Positions 37,360 to 47,169 of a DNA stretch of 64,000 nucleotides are shown piece by piece. A program made the translations under genes and the position numbers. Numbering within the stretch: the first letter of the stretch is position 1; each line of letters opens with the position of its first letter. Below the pieces are notes generated by a model. That model was not told where the DNA came from, made no database searches, and saw only the letters and a program-made list of their open reading frames with translations. The DNA is from Mesorhizobium xinjiangense (lineage in GTDB: Bacteria; Pseudomonadota; Alphaproteobacteria; Rhizobiales; Rhizobiaceae), in the NCBI RefSeq assembly GCF_009749525.1, contig NZ_WOAC01000012.1, positions 96,641-160,640 of the forward strand, in the 5' to 3' direction.

Positions 37360-38511
37360 TCACCGGACGATCAGGTCCAGACCATGACGCGACAGCGGCT
37401 TGGCGCCGGCTTCGCTCGTCAAATAGGTGCGCCCCAGGGTCATGGCTGTCTCCGTTTCCGAATCCATGATGATCATATGCGCAAACAGGGTCATGTCGGG
37501 GGCGATCGGCTCGGGATTGCCGCCGAAAAACATCGGCATGTCCATCCAGGACGGCGTGAAGCGGGCACCCAGCGAATAGCCGCAGGCATTCAGGCGGTGG
37601 CGCGTCAGCCCGTGCGCTTCCATCACGCGGGCATGGGCGTCGAAGACATCGCCGAAGGTCTTGCCGGGCACCATGGCTTCCTCGACCGCAACCAGCGCGT
37701 CATGTGCCGCCTCGTAGAGCTCCTGATGACGCTTGGTCGGTTTGCCGACGATCACGGTGCGCATCATTGCGGCATGGTAGTGGTGAAAGACGCCGGCCCA
37801 TTCGAGGGTCAGCTGATCGTTCTTGTTGAGCTTGCGCCGGCCGGCCTTGTAGCGGCACAAAAGCGCGTCGGGGCCGGAACCGATGATGAATTCGTTGGCC
37901 GGGTAGTCGCCGCCGCCGGCAAATATCGCGCCTTGCATGGCCGCCAGGATCTTGCCCTCGTCGGCGCCTTGCTTGATCAGCGGCAGGGCGGCATCGAGTG
38001 CGTCGTCGGCCAGTTCGGCCGCCTTCGTCGCCTTGGCGATTTCGGCCGGGCTCTTGAACAGGCGCAGGCGGCTGACAATGTTGGAGGCGTCGCTGATCTT
38101 GCCGAACGTCTGGAGCTGTTCGTCGAGCCGGCGGCCATTATAGGCGGTGAGCCCGTGCGTGTCGTATTCGACGCCGATCTGGCAACCCAGAAGGTCCAGA
38201 TCGTTGAGCAGATTGCGCAGGTCGGCGGCCGGGTTGGCGCCGTCGCGGTCGGTCCACAGGTTGATGTTCTCGATGGTCGAGGTATGGCGCGCCTGGCGCA
38301 GGTCGGCCGAGCGGGTCAAGAGCACCATGGTGCCGTCGGCGTTGACCACCAGGCACTGGAAGAAGCAGAACCCGAACGTGTCGTAGCCGGTCAGCCAGTA
38401 CATGCTTTCCTGCGCGAACAAGAGCAGGGCGTCGAGCTTGCGGTCGGCCATCTCGATCAGCAGCCGGTCGCGGCGGGCGTCGAATTCCGTGCGTTCGAAA
38501 TGAAGAGCCAT
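37360..38511 (-). CDS. M24-fold hydrolase (creatinase/Xaa-Pro aminopeptidase-like)
   Basis: 383 residues with the N-terminal creatinase domain (LLLFAQESMYWLTGYDTFG) and C-terminal pita-bread fold. The metal ligands of true M24 peptidases look lost. The first Asp position is Glu in LTLEWAG, the second is Ala in HAAMMRT, and the GHGIG His is Tyr in CGYSLGARF. The C-terminal FAHMIIMDSETETAMTLGRT resembles ectoine-hydrolase/creatinase relatives that work without metal. Substrate unknown. Coupled by TGATG to pgeF upstream. Confidence 0.82.
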   Translation of the reverse strand: MALHFERTEFDARRDRLLIEMADRKLDALLLFAQESMYWLTGYDTFGFCFFQCLVVNADGTMVLLTRSADLRQARHTSTIENINLWTDRDGANPAADLRNLLNDLDLLGCQIGVEYDTHGLTAYNGRRLDEQLQTFGKISDASNIVSRLRLFKSPAEIAKATKAAELADDALDAALPLIKQGADEGKILAAMQGAIFAGGGDYPANEFIIGSGPDALLCRYKAGRRKLNKNDQLTLEWAGVFHHYHAAMMRTVIVGKPTKRHQELYEAAHDALVAVEEAMVPGKTFGDVFDAHARVMEAHGLTRHRLNACGYSLGARFTPSWMDMPMFFGGNPEPIAPDMTLFAHMIIMDSETETAMTLGRTYLTSEAGAKPLSRHGLDLIVR

Positions 38512-39305
38512 CAGCGATCCTCCAGCGCGATTGCCGATATCTGCCGGCCATAATCCGGCGCGTTGTGATGTGTTGCGCGGCGATAGGAGTAGAACAGCTC
38601 CTCCTCGCCATAGGTGCAGCGCTCAAGCATCGATGCCTGCACGCCGGCGGCCGCAAGCCGGTCGACCGTGTAGCGATTGAGATCGAACATGGCGTGACCG
38701 GGCGTGCGTGACGGCGCGAAATAACGGTCGTTGGCGTCGTCGGCAAGCCTGAACCGCTCGACGAATTCGGGACCGACCTCGTAGTTCGACTGGCTGATCG
38801 ACGGGCCGAGCACGGCGACGATGTCGCTTCGGTGGGCGCCGGCCCTTTCCATGGCCTCGATGGTCGCTTCCAGGATGCCGCCGAGCGCACCCTTCCAGCC
38901 GGCATGCGCCGCGCCGATGACACGCGCTCTCGCATCGGCGAAAAGCACCGGCCCGCAATCGGCCGTGGTGACACCGAGCGCGATGCCGGGAACGTCGGTC
39001 ACCAGCGCGTCGGCGCGTGGCAGCTCGCCGGTCGGCGGCGTCCTGATCGTCACGGCTTCGGCGGAATGGATCTGGTAGAGGGTGGCGAGATTCTGTGCCG
39101 CGACGCCCATCGTCTCGGCCACCCTGCGGCGGTTTTCCACCACACTTTCGCGCTCGTCCGACGAGCCGAGCCCGATGTTGAGGCCGGCATAAATTCCGCC
39201 CGATACGCCGCCCCTGCGGGTGAAATAGCCGTGTGCTACCCCTTGGGAGGCAAGTGTCCCGAGCGCGGGCGACCGAATGGGATCCGGCCCTTGTTCATTC
39301 GCCAT
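38511..39305 (-). CDS. pgeF: Peptidoglycan editing factor PgeF/purine nucleoside phosphorylase (laccase-domain, YfiH/YlmD family)
   Basis: 264 residues from MANEQGPDPIRSPALGTLAS. Multicopper-oxidoreductase-like family motifs: THRGG-like YFTRRGGVSGGIYAGLN, then VTTADCGPVLFADARARVIG, and the zinc-site AAHAGWKGALGG and MFDLNRY. Members remove non-canonical residues from peptidoglycan precursors and also cleave purine nucleosides. The upstream extension is noise. It sits between the MidA-type and M24-fold genes. Confidence 0.92.
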   Translation of the reverse strand: MANEQGPDPIRSPALGTLASQGVAHGYFTRRGGVSGGIYAGLNIGLGSSDERESVVENRRRVAETMGVAAQNLATLYQIHSAEAVTIRTPPTGELPRADALVTDVPGIALGVTTADCGPVLFADARARVIGAAHAGWKGALGGILEATIEAMERAGAHRSDIVAVLGPSISQSNYEVGPEFVERFRLADDANDRYFAPSRTPGHAMFDLNRYTVDRLAAAGVQASMLERCTYGEEELFYSYRRATHHNAPDYGRQISAIALEDR

Positions 39306-39363
39306 GTCTGTTTGCCATCCGTTGCCGAAGCGGCGCGGATCGTGGGGCAGGGGGCAGATCAAG

Positions 39364-40452
39364 TCAATGTGCGCCGGCGAAGGGATGCACAACCTTGTGC
39401 GGGGGAAATACCGAGAGCACCTTGAACAAGTGTCCCATGGCGCCGGGGCCGGCAAGCCGCTCGACGGCCGAGGTGACCGCCGCGCGGGCGTCGTCGCCGG
39501 CATTCGCGCCGAGCCGGCCGGCCCGCTCAAGCAACCCCATCGCCAGCAGAAAATCGCCCTGCCTCATGACGGCGGTCTCCAGCCCCTGGCACTTTGCCGC
39601 CTCGGCAAGGGCTCGAAAATCGACATGGCTCGTCAGGTCGGCAAGGCCGGGATGGTCGAACACGCCTTCGGGCTTGTGTTGGCGCACCGCCTGCAGCGTG
39701 TCGCCGAGGCCGGGCTCGAGATGACCGTAGTCGAAAAACAGGCCGGCCCCGCCATGGGCGCGGATATGCGCCGAGATCGCCGTCATCATGGCGTTGCGCG
39801 CCGGCGCATGCTCGAAGATTGCACCGTCCGAGGCCAATGCGGCGTCCGCGGGCAATAATGTCCCGTCAATCGTTCCCGGACCGAGCACGAACTGCAATTG
39901 ATCGTTGTCGCCGGGACCCACGCAGCGTTCGCGCCACGCTCCGCTTGCCTTGACGAACTGGCGCACGGGCAGGGCATCGAAGATCTCGTTGCCGATGATG
40001 AAGGCCGGCGCTTCGACCAGCGCCTCCAGCGAATCGTGCCAGGTGAAATCGATCCCGCCGTCGGCCAGCGTGCGCGCCTGCACGTCTCTCAGCCGCGGGC
40101 TCGCCTCGATGAGGATGAACTGCGCCTGTGCGGCAAGCTGGGCGTCGAGCCGGCGCAAGGTGCGCGTCACGTCCTTCATCAAGGTGCCGCGGCCGGGACC
40201 GATCTCGACGAGCGAGACGGGCAATGGCCGGTCCTGGGCCTGCCAGGCCGAATAGATCCAGACGGCGACGAGTTCGCCGAACATCTGGTTGATCTCCGGC
40301 GCCGTCGTGAAGTCGCCGGCCGTGCCGAAAGGCTCGCGCGTCGTGTAGTAGCCGTCCTGCGGATCGAACAGGCAACTGGCCATGTAATCGGCCACGCTCA
40401 TCGGGCCGGTCTGGGCGATGAGCGCCTTGATGCGCTTTTCGAGCGCCGTCAT
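39364..40452 (-). CDS. Class I SAM-dependent methyltransferase, MidA/NDUFAF7 family (DUF185)
   Basis: 362 residues from [20 protein letters not shown], family length. Core motifs: [40 protein letters not shown], the SAM-binding [15 protein letters not shown], and [14 protein letters not shown]. In mitochondria NDUFAF7 methylates an arginine in complex I subunit NDUFS2, so the bacterial enzyme probably has a similar role. The ATG overlaps the lgt stop by 4 bases (ATGA). Confidence 0.93.
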   Translation of the reverse strand: MTALEKRIKALIAQTGPMSVADYMASCLFDPQDGYYTTREPFGTAGDFTTAPEINQMFGELVAVWIYSAWQAQDRPLPVSLVEIGPGRGTLMKDVTRTLRRLDAQLAAQAQFILIEASPRLRDVQARTLADGGIDFTWHDSLEALVEAPAFIIGNEIFDALPVRQFVKASGAWRERCVGPGDNDQLQFVLGPGTIDGTLLPADAALASDGAIFEHAPARNAMMTAISAHIRAHGGAGLFFDYGHLEPGLGDTLQAVRQHKPEGVFDHPGLADLTSHVDFRALAEAAKCQGLETAVMRQGDFLLAMGLLERAGRLGANAGDDARAAVTSAVERLAGPGAMGHLFKVLSVFPPHKVVHPFAGAH

Positions 40453-41285
40453 GCCGACGCTGCGGCCGCGCTGCGTGCGCGCAGCATGGCCCACAGGCCG
40501 ATCAGCACCATGGGCAGCGACAGCACCATGCCCATGGTCAGCCACTGGCCGGCCAGGTAGCCGATATGGGCGTCGGGCTCGCGGAAGAATTCGGCGACGA
40601 TGCGCGACAGGCCGTAGCCGGTGACGAAGGCGCCGGCGATGAAGCCGGGCTGCTTCAGCTTCAGTGCATAGTGCGTGAGCAGGCGCAGGACGAAGAACAG
40701 GACGATGCCTTCGAGCCCGGCCTCGTAGAGCTGGCTCGGATGGCGCGGCTCGGCGCCGCCATTGGGAAAGACGAACGCCCAGGGCACGTCCGACGGCCGG
40801 CCCCAGAGCTCGGAATTGATGAAGTTCGCCACCCGGACCAGGCCGAGGCCGACCGGAACGCCGGCGGCGATGACGTCGAACAGGCTCCAGATGCTGCAGC
40901 CGCGCGAACGGGCGAACAGGATCATGGCCAGCGTGGTGCCGATGAGGCCGCCGTGAAACGACATGCCGCCCTGCCAGACCGCGAAGATGGAGAGCGGATC
41001 GGCGATATAGCGCGCGAAATCGTAGAACAGGATATAGCCGATGCGTCCGCCCAGAACGATGCCGATCGCCGCCCAGACGAGAAAATCGTCGAGCGCTTCG
41101 GGTTTCAGCGGCGCCTCGCCGTTGGGCCACAGGCGCGGGTTCGCCAGAAGGCGCTTGGAATACCACCAGCCGAACAGGATGCCGACCACATAGCCCAGCC
41201 CATACCAGTGGACGGCGAGGGGTCCGATGCTGAATATGACCGGGTCGATCTGGGGAAAGGGCAGTGCCAGGAGCGGCAGCAGCAT
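40449..41285 (-). CDS. lgt: Prolipoprotein diacylglyceryl transferase
   Basis: 278 residues, about seven membrane helices. The Lgt signature [20 protein letters not shown] is present, along with [13 protein letters not shown] and the essential His/Arg region WYGLGYVVG / [11 protein letters not shown]. It transfers diacylglycerol to the lipobox Cys of prolipoproteins, such as those encoded at 36.8 and 46.6 kb. First gene of the lgt-MidA unit. Start chosen at [20 protein letters not shown]; a longer frame lacks homology. Confidence 0.95.
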   Translation of the reverse strand: MLLPLLALPFPQIDPVIFSIGPLAVHWYGLGYVVGILFGWWYSKRLLANPRLWPNGEAPLKPEALDDFLVWAAIGIVLGGRIGYILFYDFARYIADPLSIFAVWQGGMSFHGGLIGTTLAMILFARSRGCSIWSLFDVIAAGVPVGLGLVRVANFINSELWGRPSDVPWAFVFPNGGAEPRHPSQLYEAGLEGIVLFFVLRLLTHYALKLKQPGFIAGAFVTGYGLSRIVAEFFREPDAHIGYLAGQWLTMGMVLSLPMVLIGLWAMLRARSAAAASA

Positions 41286-41449
41286 GATCTCGGACAAGGT
41301 CGGCCTCTTGCGGGATGTGTTGACGCGCGGACCATGATGGAGGGGCGTGGCGGGGTCAAGCAGCGCGATTGCCGCGCCTTTGCGGCAAGTTGCGGCTTGC
41401 AAATGAGGCCCCGGCCCCTTACCTCGGAGCAAGAATGGGATTTGCGCCA

Positions 41450-41767
41450 ATGACGACCAACGGACCCAACCGCATCCTCGACGAGTTCGCAAAGCTTCTC
41501 ACCGATGCCGCAGGCGCCGCGCAGGGCGTGCGCCGCGAGGCGGAAACGGCCTTCCGCGCTCAGGCCGAACGGGTTCTCAATTCCATGGACGTGGTTCAGC
41601 GCGAAGAGTTCGAGGCCATGCGCGACATGGCCGCCAAGGCGCGCAGCGAGAACGAAAAGCTCGCCGAGCGAATCGATGCGCTCGAGGCACGAATCGCGGC
41701 AATGGAAGCGCCGGGGGCGGCCAAGCCGGCCGCCGCGGCGCGGACGAAGCGTCCGGCGAAGAAATAG
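41450..41767 (+). CDS. ubiK: Ubiquinone biosynthesis accessory factor UbiK (BMFP family)
   Basis: 105 residues from [20 protein letters not shown]. An amphipathic helix is followed by a C-terminal coiled coil ([17 protein letters not shown]) and a basic Ala-rich tail (RTKRPAKK). This is the brucella membrane-fusogenic-protein/DUF526 family, whose E. coli member UbiK assists late ubiquinone synthesis. Divergent from lgt, with 164 bp between them. Confidence 0.85.
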   Translation: MTTNGPNRILDEFAKLLTDAAGAAQGVRREAETAFRAQAERVLNSMDVVQREEFEAMRDMAAKARSENEKLAERIDALEARIAAMEAPGAAKPAAAARTKRPAKK

Positions 41768-42067
41768 CCGGGTGGCGTTTCCACAAGCCCGCCGCCGCGA
41801 AAAAGCCAGTTTACAGAGTCCCTTAACCGACGGCGTGGAAAGCCGGCTAAAGCGCTATCCACATGTGGGCCGGCCGTAAGGTTAAAAAAGAATTGGACCT
41901 GTGACTCTCCATCAATAGACTGAATTTACTGCATGATTCGAAGCGGTCATGCGCCGGGGCAGGGCGTCCGGCAGGAGAGTTCCCGTTACGGCCCTCAGTC
42001 TTGCATGTCGCGTCTGCGTTTCCCGGCGGAGCGCGCGGTGGTGCTCCCACAACAACAGGAAGCAATC

Positions 42068-42568
42068 ATGAGCCTTCTGGAAATAGACCTGTCACGCGAG
42101 GCGCATCCGGTGGATGTGATTGAACAGGTCGCCAACGCAAACGAGTGGGCGTTCGAGCGCGCCGGCGACGACGAGATCTCGATCTCGGTGGCCGGCAACT
42201 GGACCGACTATCACGTCTCCTTTTCATGGATGGAGGATTTCGAGGCCCTCCATCTGGCCTGCGCCTTCGACATCAAGGTGCCGGACAACCGGACGCTGGA
42301 GATCATGCGGCTTTTGGCGCTGATCAACGAGCAGATGCTGTTCGGCCATTTCGACCTGTGGGAGCAGGAAGGCGCCATCATGTTCCGCCAGGCGCTGCTC
42401 CTGTCGGGCGGCGTGGAGCCGACGAGCCAGCAGGTCGAGGTCTTGCTGCACAGCGCGCTGGAGGCCTGCGAGTGCTATTTCCAGGCCTTCCAGTTCGTCA
42501 TCTGGTCTGGCGTTTCGGCCCGCCAGGCGCTGTCGAGCGTGCTCTTCGAGACCTACGGAACGGCCTGA
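42068..42568 (+). CDS. YbjN domain-containing protein
   Basis: 166 residues from MSLLEIDLSREAHPVDVIEQ. YbjN fold: WAFERAGDDEISISVAGNWT, YHVSFSWMEDFEALHLACAF, and LALINEQMLFGHFDLWEQEG. In alphaproteobacteria it usually precedes proC; here a tRNA-binding protein gene follows instead. Function unsettled: a putative sensory-transduction or chaperone-like fold. The ~300 bp upstream contains no gene; it ends in an A-rich stretch with no clear promoter. Confidence 0.9.
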   Translation: MSLLEIDLSREAHPVDVIEQVANANEWAFERAGDDEISISVAGNWTDYHVSFSWMEDFEALHLACAFDIKVPDNRTLEIMRLLALINEQMLFGHFDLWEQEGAIMFRQALLLSGGVEPTSQQVEVLLHSALEACECYFQAFQFVIWSGVSARQALSSVLFETYGTA

Positions 42569-42595
42569 CAAGGCCATCGCAGAACGGGATTTGAC

Positions 42596-42955
42596 ATGAC
42601 GAGCGACAACGCCCGCAGCCCGGAGATCGGCTTCGCCGATTTCGAGAAGGTCGATATCCGCGCCGGCACCATCGTCGAGGCGGAGCCCTTTCCCGAGGCG
42701 CGCAAGCCGGCGATCAAGCTGAGGATCGATTTCGGCGCGACGATCGGCGTGAAGAAGTCGTCCGCCCAGATCACCAACCACTACACGCCGGAGGAACTGG
42801 TCGGAAGGCAGGTGATGGCGGTGGTCAACTTTCCGCCGCGCCAGATCGGCAAGTTCATGTCGGAGGTCCTGACGCTCGGCTTTCCGGACGCGGACGGCGC
42901 GATCGTTCTCGCCGCCATCGACAAGGACGTGCCGAACGGCGGGCGGCTGTTTTAG
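42596..42955 (+). CDS. CsaA-like tRNA-binding domain protein
   Basis: 119 residues. OB-fold EMAP-II/Trbp111-type domain: [40 protein letters not shown], and [20 protein letters not shown]. CsaA dimers bind tRNA and show chaperone activity. Starts 27 bp after ybjN and probably shares its transcript. Confidence 0.93.
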   Translation: MTSDNARSPEIGFADFEKVDIRAGTIVEAEPFPEARKPAIKLRIDFGATIGVKKSSAQITNHYTPEELVGRQVMAVVNFPPRQIGKFMSEVLTLGFPDADGAIVLAAIDKDVPNGGRLF

Positions 42956-43103
42956 TCTCGCCTGCGCTGCGTCATCAACGCCGAGACGCGGCGAGCGCCG
43001 GTATGTGCAGCGCCGTCATCAATTCTGAAGTCGACATGTGTCTCTGATCCTTGCGATGACTGTGATGACGGTTTTTCGCAGGACGCCGGCGGGTCGAAGG
43101 CAG

Positions 43104-43134
43104 CCCTCATCCTGAGCCTGTCGAAGGACGAGGG
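43104..43134. repeat. Dispersed alphaproteobacterial inverted repeat
   Basis: A short palindrome with arms CCCTCATCC and GGACGAGGG around TGAGCCTGTCGAA. This CTCATCCTGAG...GGACGAGG type is a familiar intergenic repeat in alphaproteobacteria. It lies between csaA and the aldo/keto reductase gene, next to its 3' end. Confidence 0.75.
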
Positions 43135-43165
43135 CCGGTGGTTCGCTTGAACGAGGAGCAACGAC

Positions 43166-44224
<1,059 letters not shown>

Positions 44225-44287
44225 TCAACCTGGTCTTTTCGGCTGTTGACGGCAGCGGGAAGGAAAGCGGCCGATTTCGGCACGGCG

Positions 44288-44653
44288 TCAGGCGCTGCCG
44301 AGCACCATGCGATTGCCTTCGCTGTCGCGGAACTCGGCGAAGGTCCGGCCCGGTTGCCACGGCGCGTCCTGCGGCTCGGTGACGATCTCCACGCCTTCCG
44401 CGCGCAGGCGCTCGACCGTGCCGGCGACATCGTCGTCGACCAGAACCAGCACCGGGCCGGCCGACGGTTTGTCGTCATCGCGGCGGACGAAATGCAGGTT
44501 GGTCCGGGCGCCGGCAAGGCGCATCTCGACCCAGCGCCATCCATCGGCGCCCATGGGGGCATCCGAGGCGACCTCGCAGCCCAGATGTTCGGCATAAAAG
44601 GCCTTGGCGCGGTCCTGGTCGAAGACGGGCAGTTCGGCGAACTGGATGTGCAT
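44288..44653 (-). CDS. VOC family (glyoxalase-like) protein
   Basis: 121 residues. Two beta-alpha-beta-beta-beta units: IQFAELPVFDQDRAKAFYAE with HLGCEVASD, and VLVLVDDDVAGTVERLRAEG ending FRDSEGNRMVLGSA. A metal-dependent or small-molecule-binding fold is likely; specific activity unknown. Divergent from the TetR gene across two palindromic operators, hence probably its target. The aldo/keto reductase follows 126 bp downstream. Confidence 0.88.
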   Translation of the reverse strand: MHIQFAELPVFDQDRAKAFYAEHLGCEVASDAPMGADGWRWVEMRLAGARTNLHFVRRDDDKPSAGPVLVLVDDDVAGTVERLRAEGVEIVTEPQDAPWQPGRTFAEFRDSEGNRMVLGSA

Positions 44654-44689
44654 GGCGGTCTCCCGGAATGGAATGGCGATCTAGGGCAG

Positions 44690-44706
44690 AACTGGACGGT
44701 CCAGTT
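44690..44706. promoter_or_regulatory. TetR operator, site 1
   Basis: Perfect 17-bp palindrome: AACTGGAC, central G (44698), GTCCAGTT. It lies 37 bp upstream of the VOC start. Confidence 0.75.
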
Positions 44707-44720
44707 CCAAGCTTGCGAAA

Positions 44721-44737
44721 AACTAGACGGTCCAGTA
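44721..44737. promoter_or_regulatory. TetR operator, site 2
   Basis: AACTAGAC, central G (44729), GTCCAGTA: the same site with two mismatched positions. Its centre is 31 bp (three helical turns) from site 1, so two dimers would bind the same face of the helix. Confidence 0.7.
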
Positions 44738-44765
44738 CTAGAGTGTCAACAGGCATTCGAAACGA

Positions 44766-44866
44766 GAGCATGTGCCGCTCATTCGGGATCGTTTGAGCGA
44801 AAGGCACGTGCTCCAACATAGTGATATGGCGTGCATATCTTTGCTTCAACGTTTCCGTTTGAAGCG
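44766..44866. repeat. Dispersed ~100-bp repeat, copy A
   Basis: Closely related to 60127-60228. Shared blocks include ATCGTTTGAGCGAAAGG and GCATATCTTTGCTTCAA. It contains CGCTCA...TGAGCG arms. It sits between the TetR operators and the tetR start, so it forms part of the tetR leader. Confidence 0.8.
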
Positions 44867-44893
44867 AATGCGGGCCAGGGACATGCGGGCTGG

Positions 44894-45553
44894 ATGAGGC
44901 CGATGGAAACCGACGACAATCAGGCCGGGGAAGCGGAAACGGGCCGTTCGGCGCGCAAGCACAAGGCGATCCTTGAAGCGGCCACCGAGGCCTTCTTGAG
45001 GAACGGCTATCTCGGCGCCAATATGGACGAGATCGCCACCCTTTCCGGCGTGTCGAAGCAGACCGTCTACAAGCACTTTTCCAGCAAGGAGGCGCTGTTT
45101 GTCGAAATCGTGACAAGCATGACCGGAAGGGCGGGCGACGCCGTTCACGCCGAGATGCCACATGTCGAGGGTGTCGAGGCGCTCAGGCGCTATCTCGTCG
45201 ACTATGCCTGGCGCCAACTCACCGTCGTCATGACGCCGCGGCTGATGCAATTGCGCCGGCTGGTGATCGCCGAGGTGCCGCGCTTTCCGGACCTCGCCAG
45301 GGTGCTCTACGAGCGCGGACCCTTGCGCGCCATGACGATGCTGGCCGCCGCCTTCGAGCGGCTGGCTGCGCGCGATCTGCTCGTCCTCGACGACCCGATG
45401 GCCGCCGCCTCGCATTTCAACTGGCTGGTGATGGCCGAGCCGATCAACCGGGCGATGCTTTTGGGCGACGAAGCAATCCCGTCACCCGAAGCGTTGCGCC
45501 AACATGCCGAGCGGGGCGTCAGGGTGTTCCTGGCCGCCTACGGCGCGCCGTGA
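44894..45553 (+). CDS. TetR family transcriptional regulator
   Basis: 219 residues from MRPMETDDNQAGEAETGRSA; an ATG at 44903 is equally possible. The N-terminal helix-turn-helix is KHKAILEAATEAFLRNGYLG followed by TLSGVSKQTVYKHFSSKEAL. The C-terminal TetR_C-like ligand domain contains RRYLVDYAWRQLTVVM and ASHFNWLVMAEPINRAM. It likely represses itself and the divergent VOC/aldo-keto genes through the two sites at 44690-44737. Confidence 0.92.
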   Translation: MRPMETDDNQAGEAETGRSARKHKAILEAATEAFLRNGYLGANMDEIATLSGVSKQTVYKHFSSKEALFVEIVTSMTGRAGDAVHAEMPHVEGVEALRRYLVDYAWRQLTVVMTPRLMQLRRLVIAEVPRFPDLARVLYERGPLRAMTMLAAAFERLAARDLLVLDDPMAAASHFNWLVMAEPINRAMLLGDEAIPSPEALRQHAERGVRVFLAAYGAP

Positions 45554-45672
45554 GCATCATCCTCTTGGGGGTCGAGCCGGGCCGCGAACCGGTCACGCGC
45601 TCGACCTGACCGCATCCCGCTGCCCGTCGAGGCAGGGGATGCGGCGGCGCCCGCCCTGTTGCAGGGCCCGCC

Positions 45673-46578
45673 TTATTGCAGGAATGCGTAGCTCATGCCC
45701 AACCGGAAACTGGTTGAGTCGTAGTTGCTGTCGAACAGGACGTGGTTCACAGAGCCGTAGATGCTGGTTCCGTTGCCGAAATCATATGAGGCGCCTGCCT
45801 CGACCGTCACAGTTGCGTCGCTCGGGGCCGGCACGTTCGGGAACGTGTCTTCGTCGAGCGTGTAGTTGAACATCGCCATGCCCGAGACAGAGAACGCCTC
45901 CGTGACGTCGAAGGACAGCGTCGCTGGCAGGTGGACCGAGGTGCTTTCGGTGCTGGCCGTCGGCGGAACGTTCAGGTCGTAGTTGAACGCACCATGGCTG
46001 TATCTGAGGTACGGCCTCAGCTCGAGGTCGAGCCTTTCCGTCAGCGGCTTTGTGATCGAGACAAAGCCGCTGAAACCGTAGGCGTCCGAATCCTCATGGT
46101 TGACGTCGAAGCCGTTGTAGATCGACTGCCCGGATATGTCCTCGTAATAGAAGGCACCGCCAATGGCGACGTTGGGCAAGATCGGCTTTGCGACGTAGAA
46201 TGATATGCCCCGGGCAATCTTGTCCGTGTCGATGGTCGCAAAGGGCGAACTGCCGTCGTCGCTGGCATCGGTATAGGAAAGCGCAAGGCCGAAGAGCCAG
46301 GGGCCGGGCGTTATGAAATCCGCGCCGACGAGAACGCGCTGTCCGCGGTAGTCGACAACGTCGCTGAGCCCGCTGTCGGATTTCGAGGTGCCGTACTGGT
46401 ACTCGGTGTAGACGCGGATCGGGGCAAGCAGGACCGGATTGCCGTCTGCGTCCGTGATCGACATGCTTTCCGGATGGATCTTTGCCGGGTCTTGCTCGGC
46501 CAGCGCACTACCCGGCCCGATGAATGCTGCCGCCGTTGCGATGCCGAACGTGGCGATGACGCCATTCCTAATGTTCAT
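45673..46578 (-). CDS. Outer-membrane autotransporter-type beta-barrel protein
   Basis: 301 residues with an N-terminal signal (to about residue 27, SALAEQ). The rest alternates aromatic and polar residues in beta-strand pattern (IRVYTEYQYGTSKSDSG, FGLALSYTDASDDG, LELRPYLRYSHGAFNYDLNV) and ends SFRLGMSYAFLQ, a C-terminal barrel-type strand. It fits a small autotransporter-like barrel without a passenger. It follows the lipoprotein gene by 34 bp, in the same operon downstream of an AraC regulator. Cargo and role unknown. Confidence 0.75.
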   Translation of the reverse strand: MNIRNGVIATFGIATAAAFIGPGSALAEQDPAKIHPESMSITDADGNPVLLAPIRVYTEYQYGTSKSDSGLSDVVDYRGQRVLVGADFITPGPWLFGLALSYTDASDDGSSPFATIDTDKIARGISFYVAKPILPNVAIGGAFYYEDISGQSIYNGFDVNHEDSDAYGFSGFVSITKPLTERLDLELRPYLRYSHGAFNYDLNVPPTASTESTSVHLPATLSFDVTEAFSVSGMAMFNYTLDEDTFPNVPAPSDATVTVEAGASYDFGNGTSIYGSVNHVLFDSNYDSTSFRLGMSYAFLQ

Positions 46579-46612
46579 CTTAATCCCCCATCCGTGGCGA
46601 AAACATCAAATG

Positions 46613-47008
46613 TCAAGATACCGGACGAATTCCGGTGGCTGGATTGCCAATTGGCCTCAGATTTAAAGTAGCTGTTGTAATTCCCCAGTCCCCTTTGACA
46701 GAATTGCCTGGTATGTAGATCTTCTTCAAAATTTCGTCGAACCTGGCATCTGTATCTGATATTTCCGTGCCGTTGATGTATATATCAAGTGTACTGCGAG
46801 CGATTGTTCTCTCATTTCTCCCGACGGGTATATTTCTTCGAATAATTTTTACTTCATCAGTTGTTCCATCTTCATTTGGAATGGAGTAATTATACGCAAG
46901 GCGGAAGTCCAGGGTGGCACATCCACCCATCTCGCCCACGCAGCCCGCCAACACCGCAAACACCATGAAAATCAGCGCGGTTCGCAGCCGTCCCCTCATT
47001 TGTCCCAT
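46613..47008 (-). CDS. Orphan AT-rich lipoprotein
   Basis: 131 residues from MGQMRGRLRTALIFMVFAVL, with GGAGG nine bases upstream. The signal ends in the lipobox VLAGC. The mature part (VGEMGGCATLDFRLAYNYSI ...) has further Cys near its N-terminus and an IYIPGNSVKGDWGITTATL beta-like region. Base composition is clearly more AT-rich than its neighbours (TATATATC, AATAATTTTTAC runs), suggesting acquired DNA. I recognise no family. It is co-oriented with and 34 bp from the barrel gene. Confidence 0.7.
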   Translation of the reverse strand: MGQMRGRLRTALIFMVFAVLAGCVGEMGGCATLDFRLAYNYSIPNEDGTTDEVKIIRRNIPVGRNERTIARSTLDIYINGTEISDTDARFDEILKKIYIPGNSVKGDWGITTATLNLRPIGNPATGIRPVS

Positions 47009-47074
47009 CCCCAATTGCCTCCAGTCGCAAATATTTCAATTGGAGGAGGCATACACGAACAGGGCTTTGCAGGG

Positions 47075-47105
47075 TGTCTCAATTCAGTGCAGATTGTCTC
47101 AAATC
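47075..47105 (-). promoter_or_regulatory. Direct repeats, candidate AraC binding sites
   Basis: TGTCTCAATTC (47075-47085) and TGTCTCAAATC (47095-47105), 20 bp apart on the plus strand, between the AraC gene and the lipoprotein gene. Tandem half-sites about two helical turns apart are the classic AraC-family arrangement. Confidence 0.5.
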
Positions 47106-47169
47106 GCCTGAAAAGCAGCTTTTTCCTGTGCCGTTAACGCGGATCGAGGCGCGATCGGTGCTGGAAGCG

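Noticed and set aside
44475..45161. Minus-strand frame that shares a peptide with one at 59998-60210
   Set aside because: The similarity comes from the dispersed nucleotide repeat, not from a shared protein; both frames overlap real genes.
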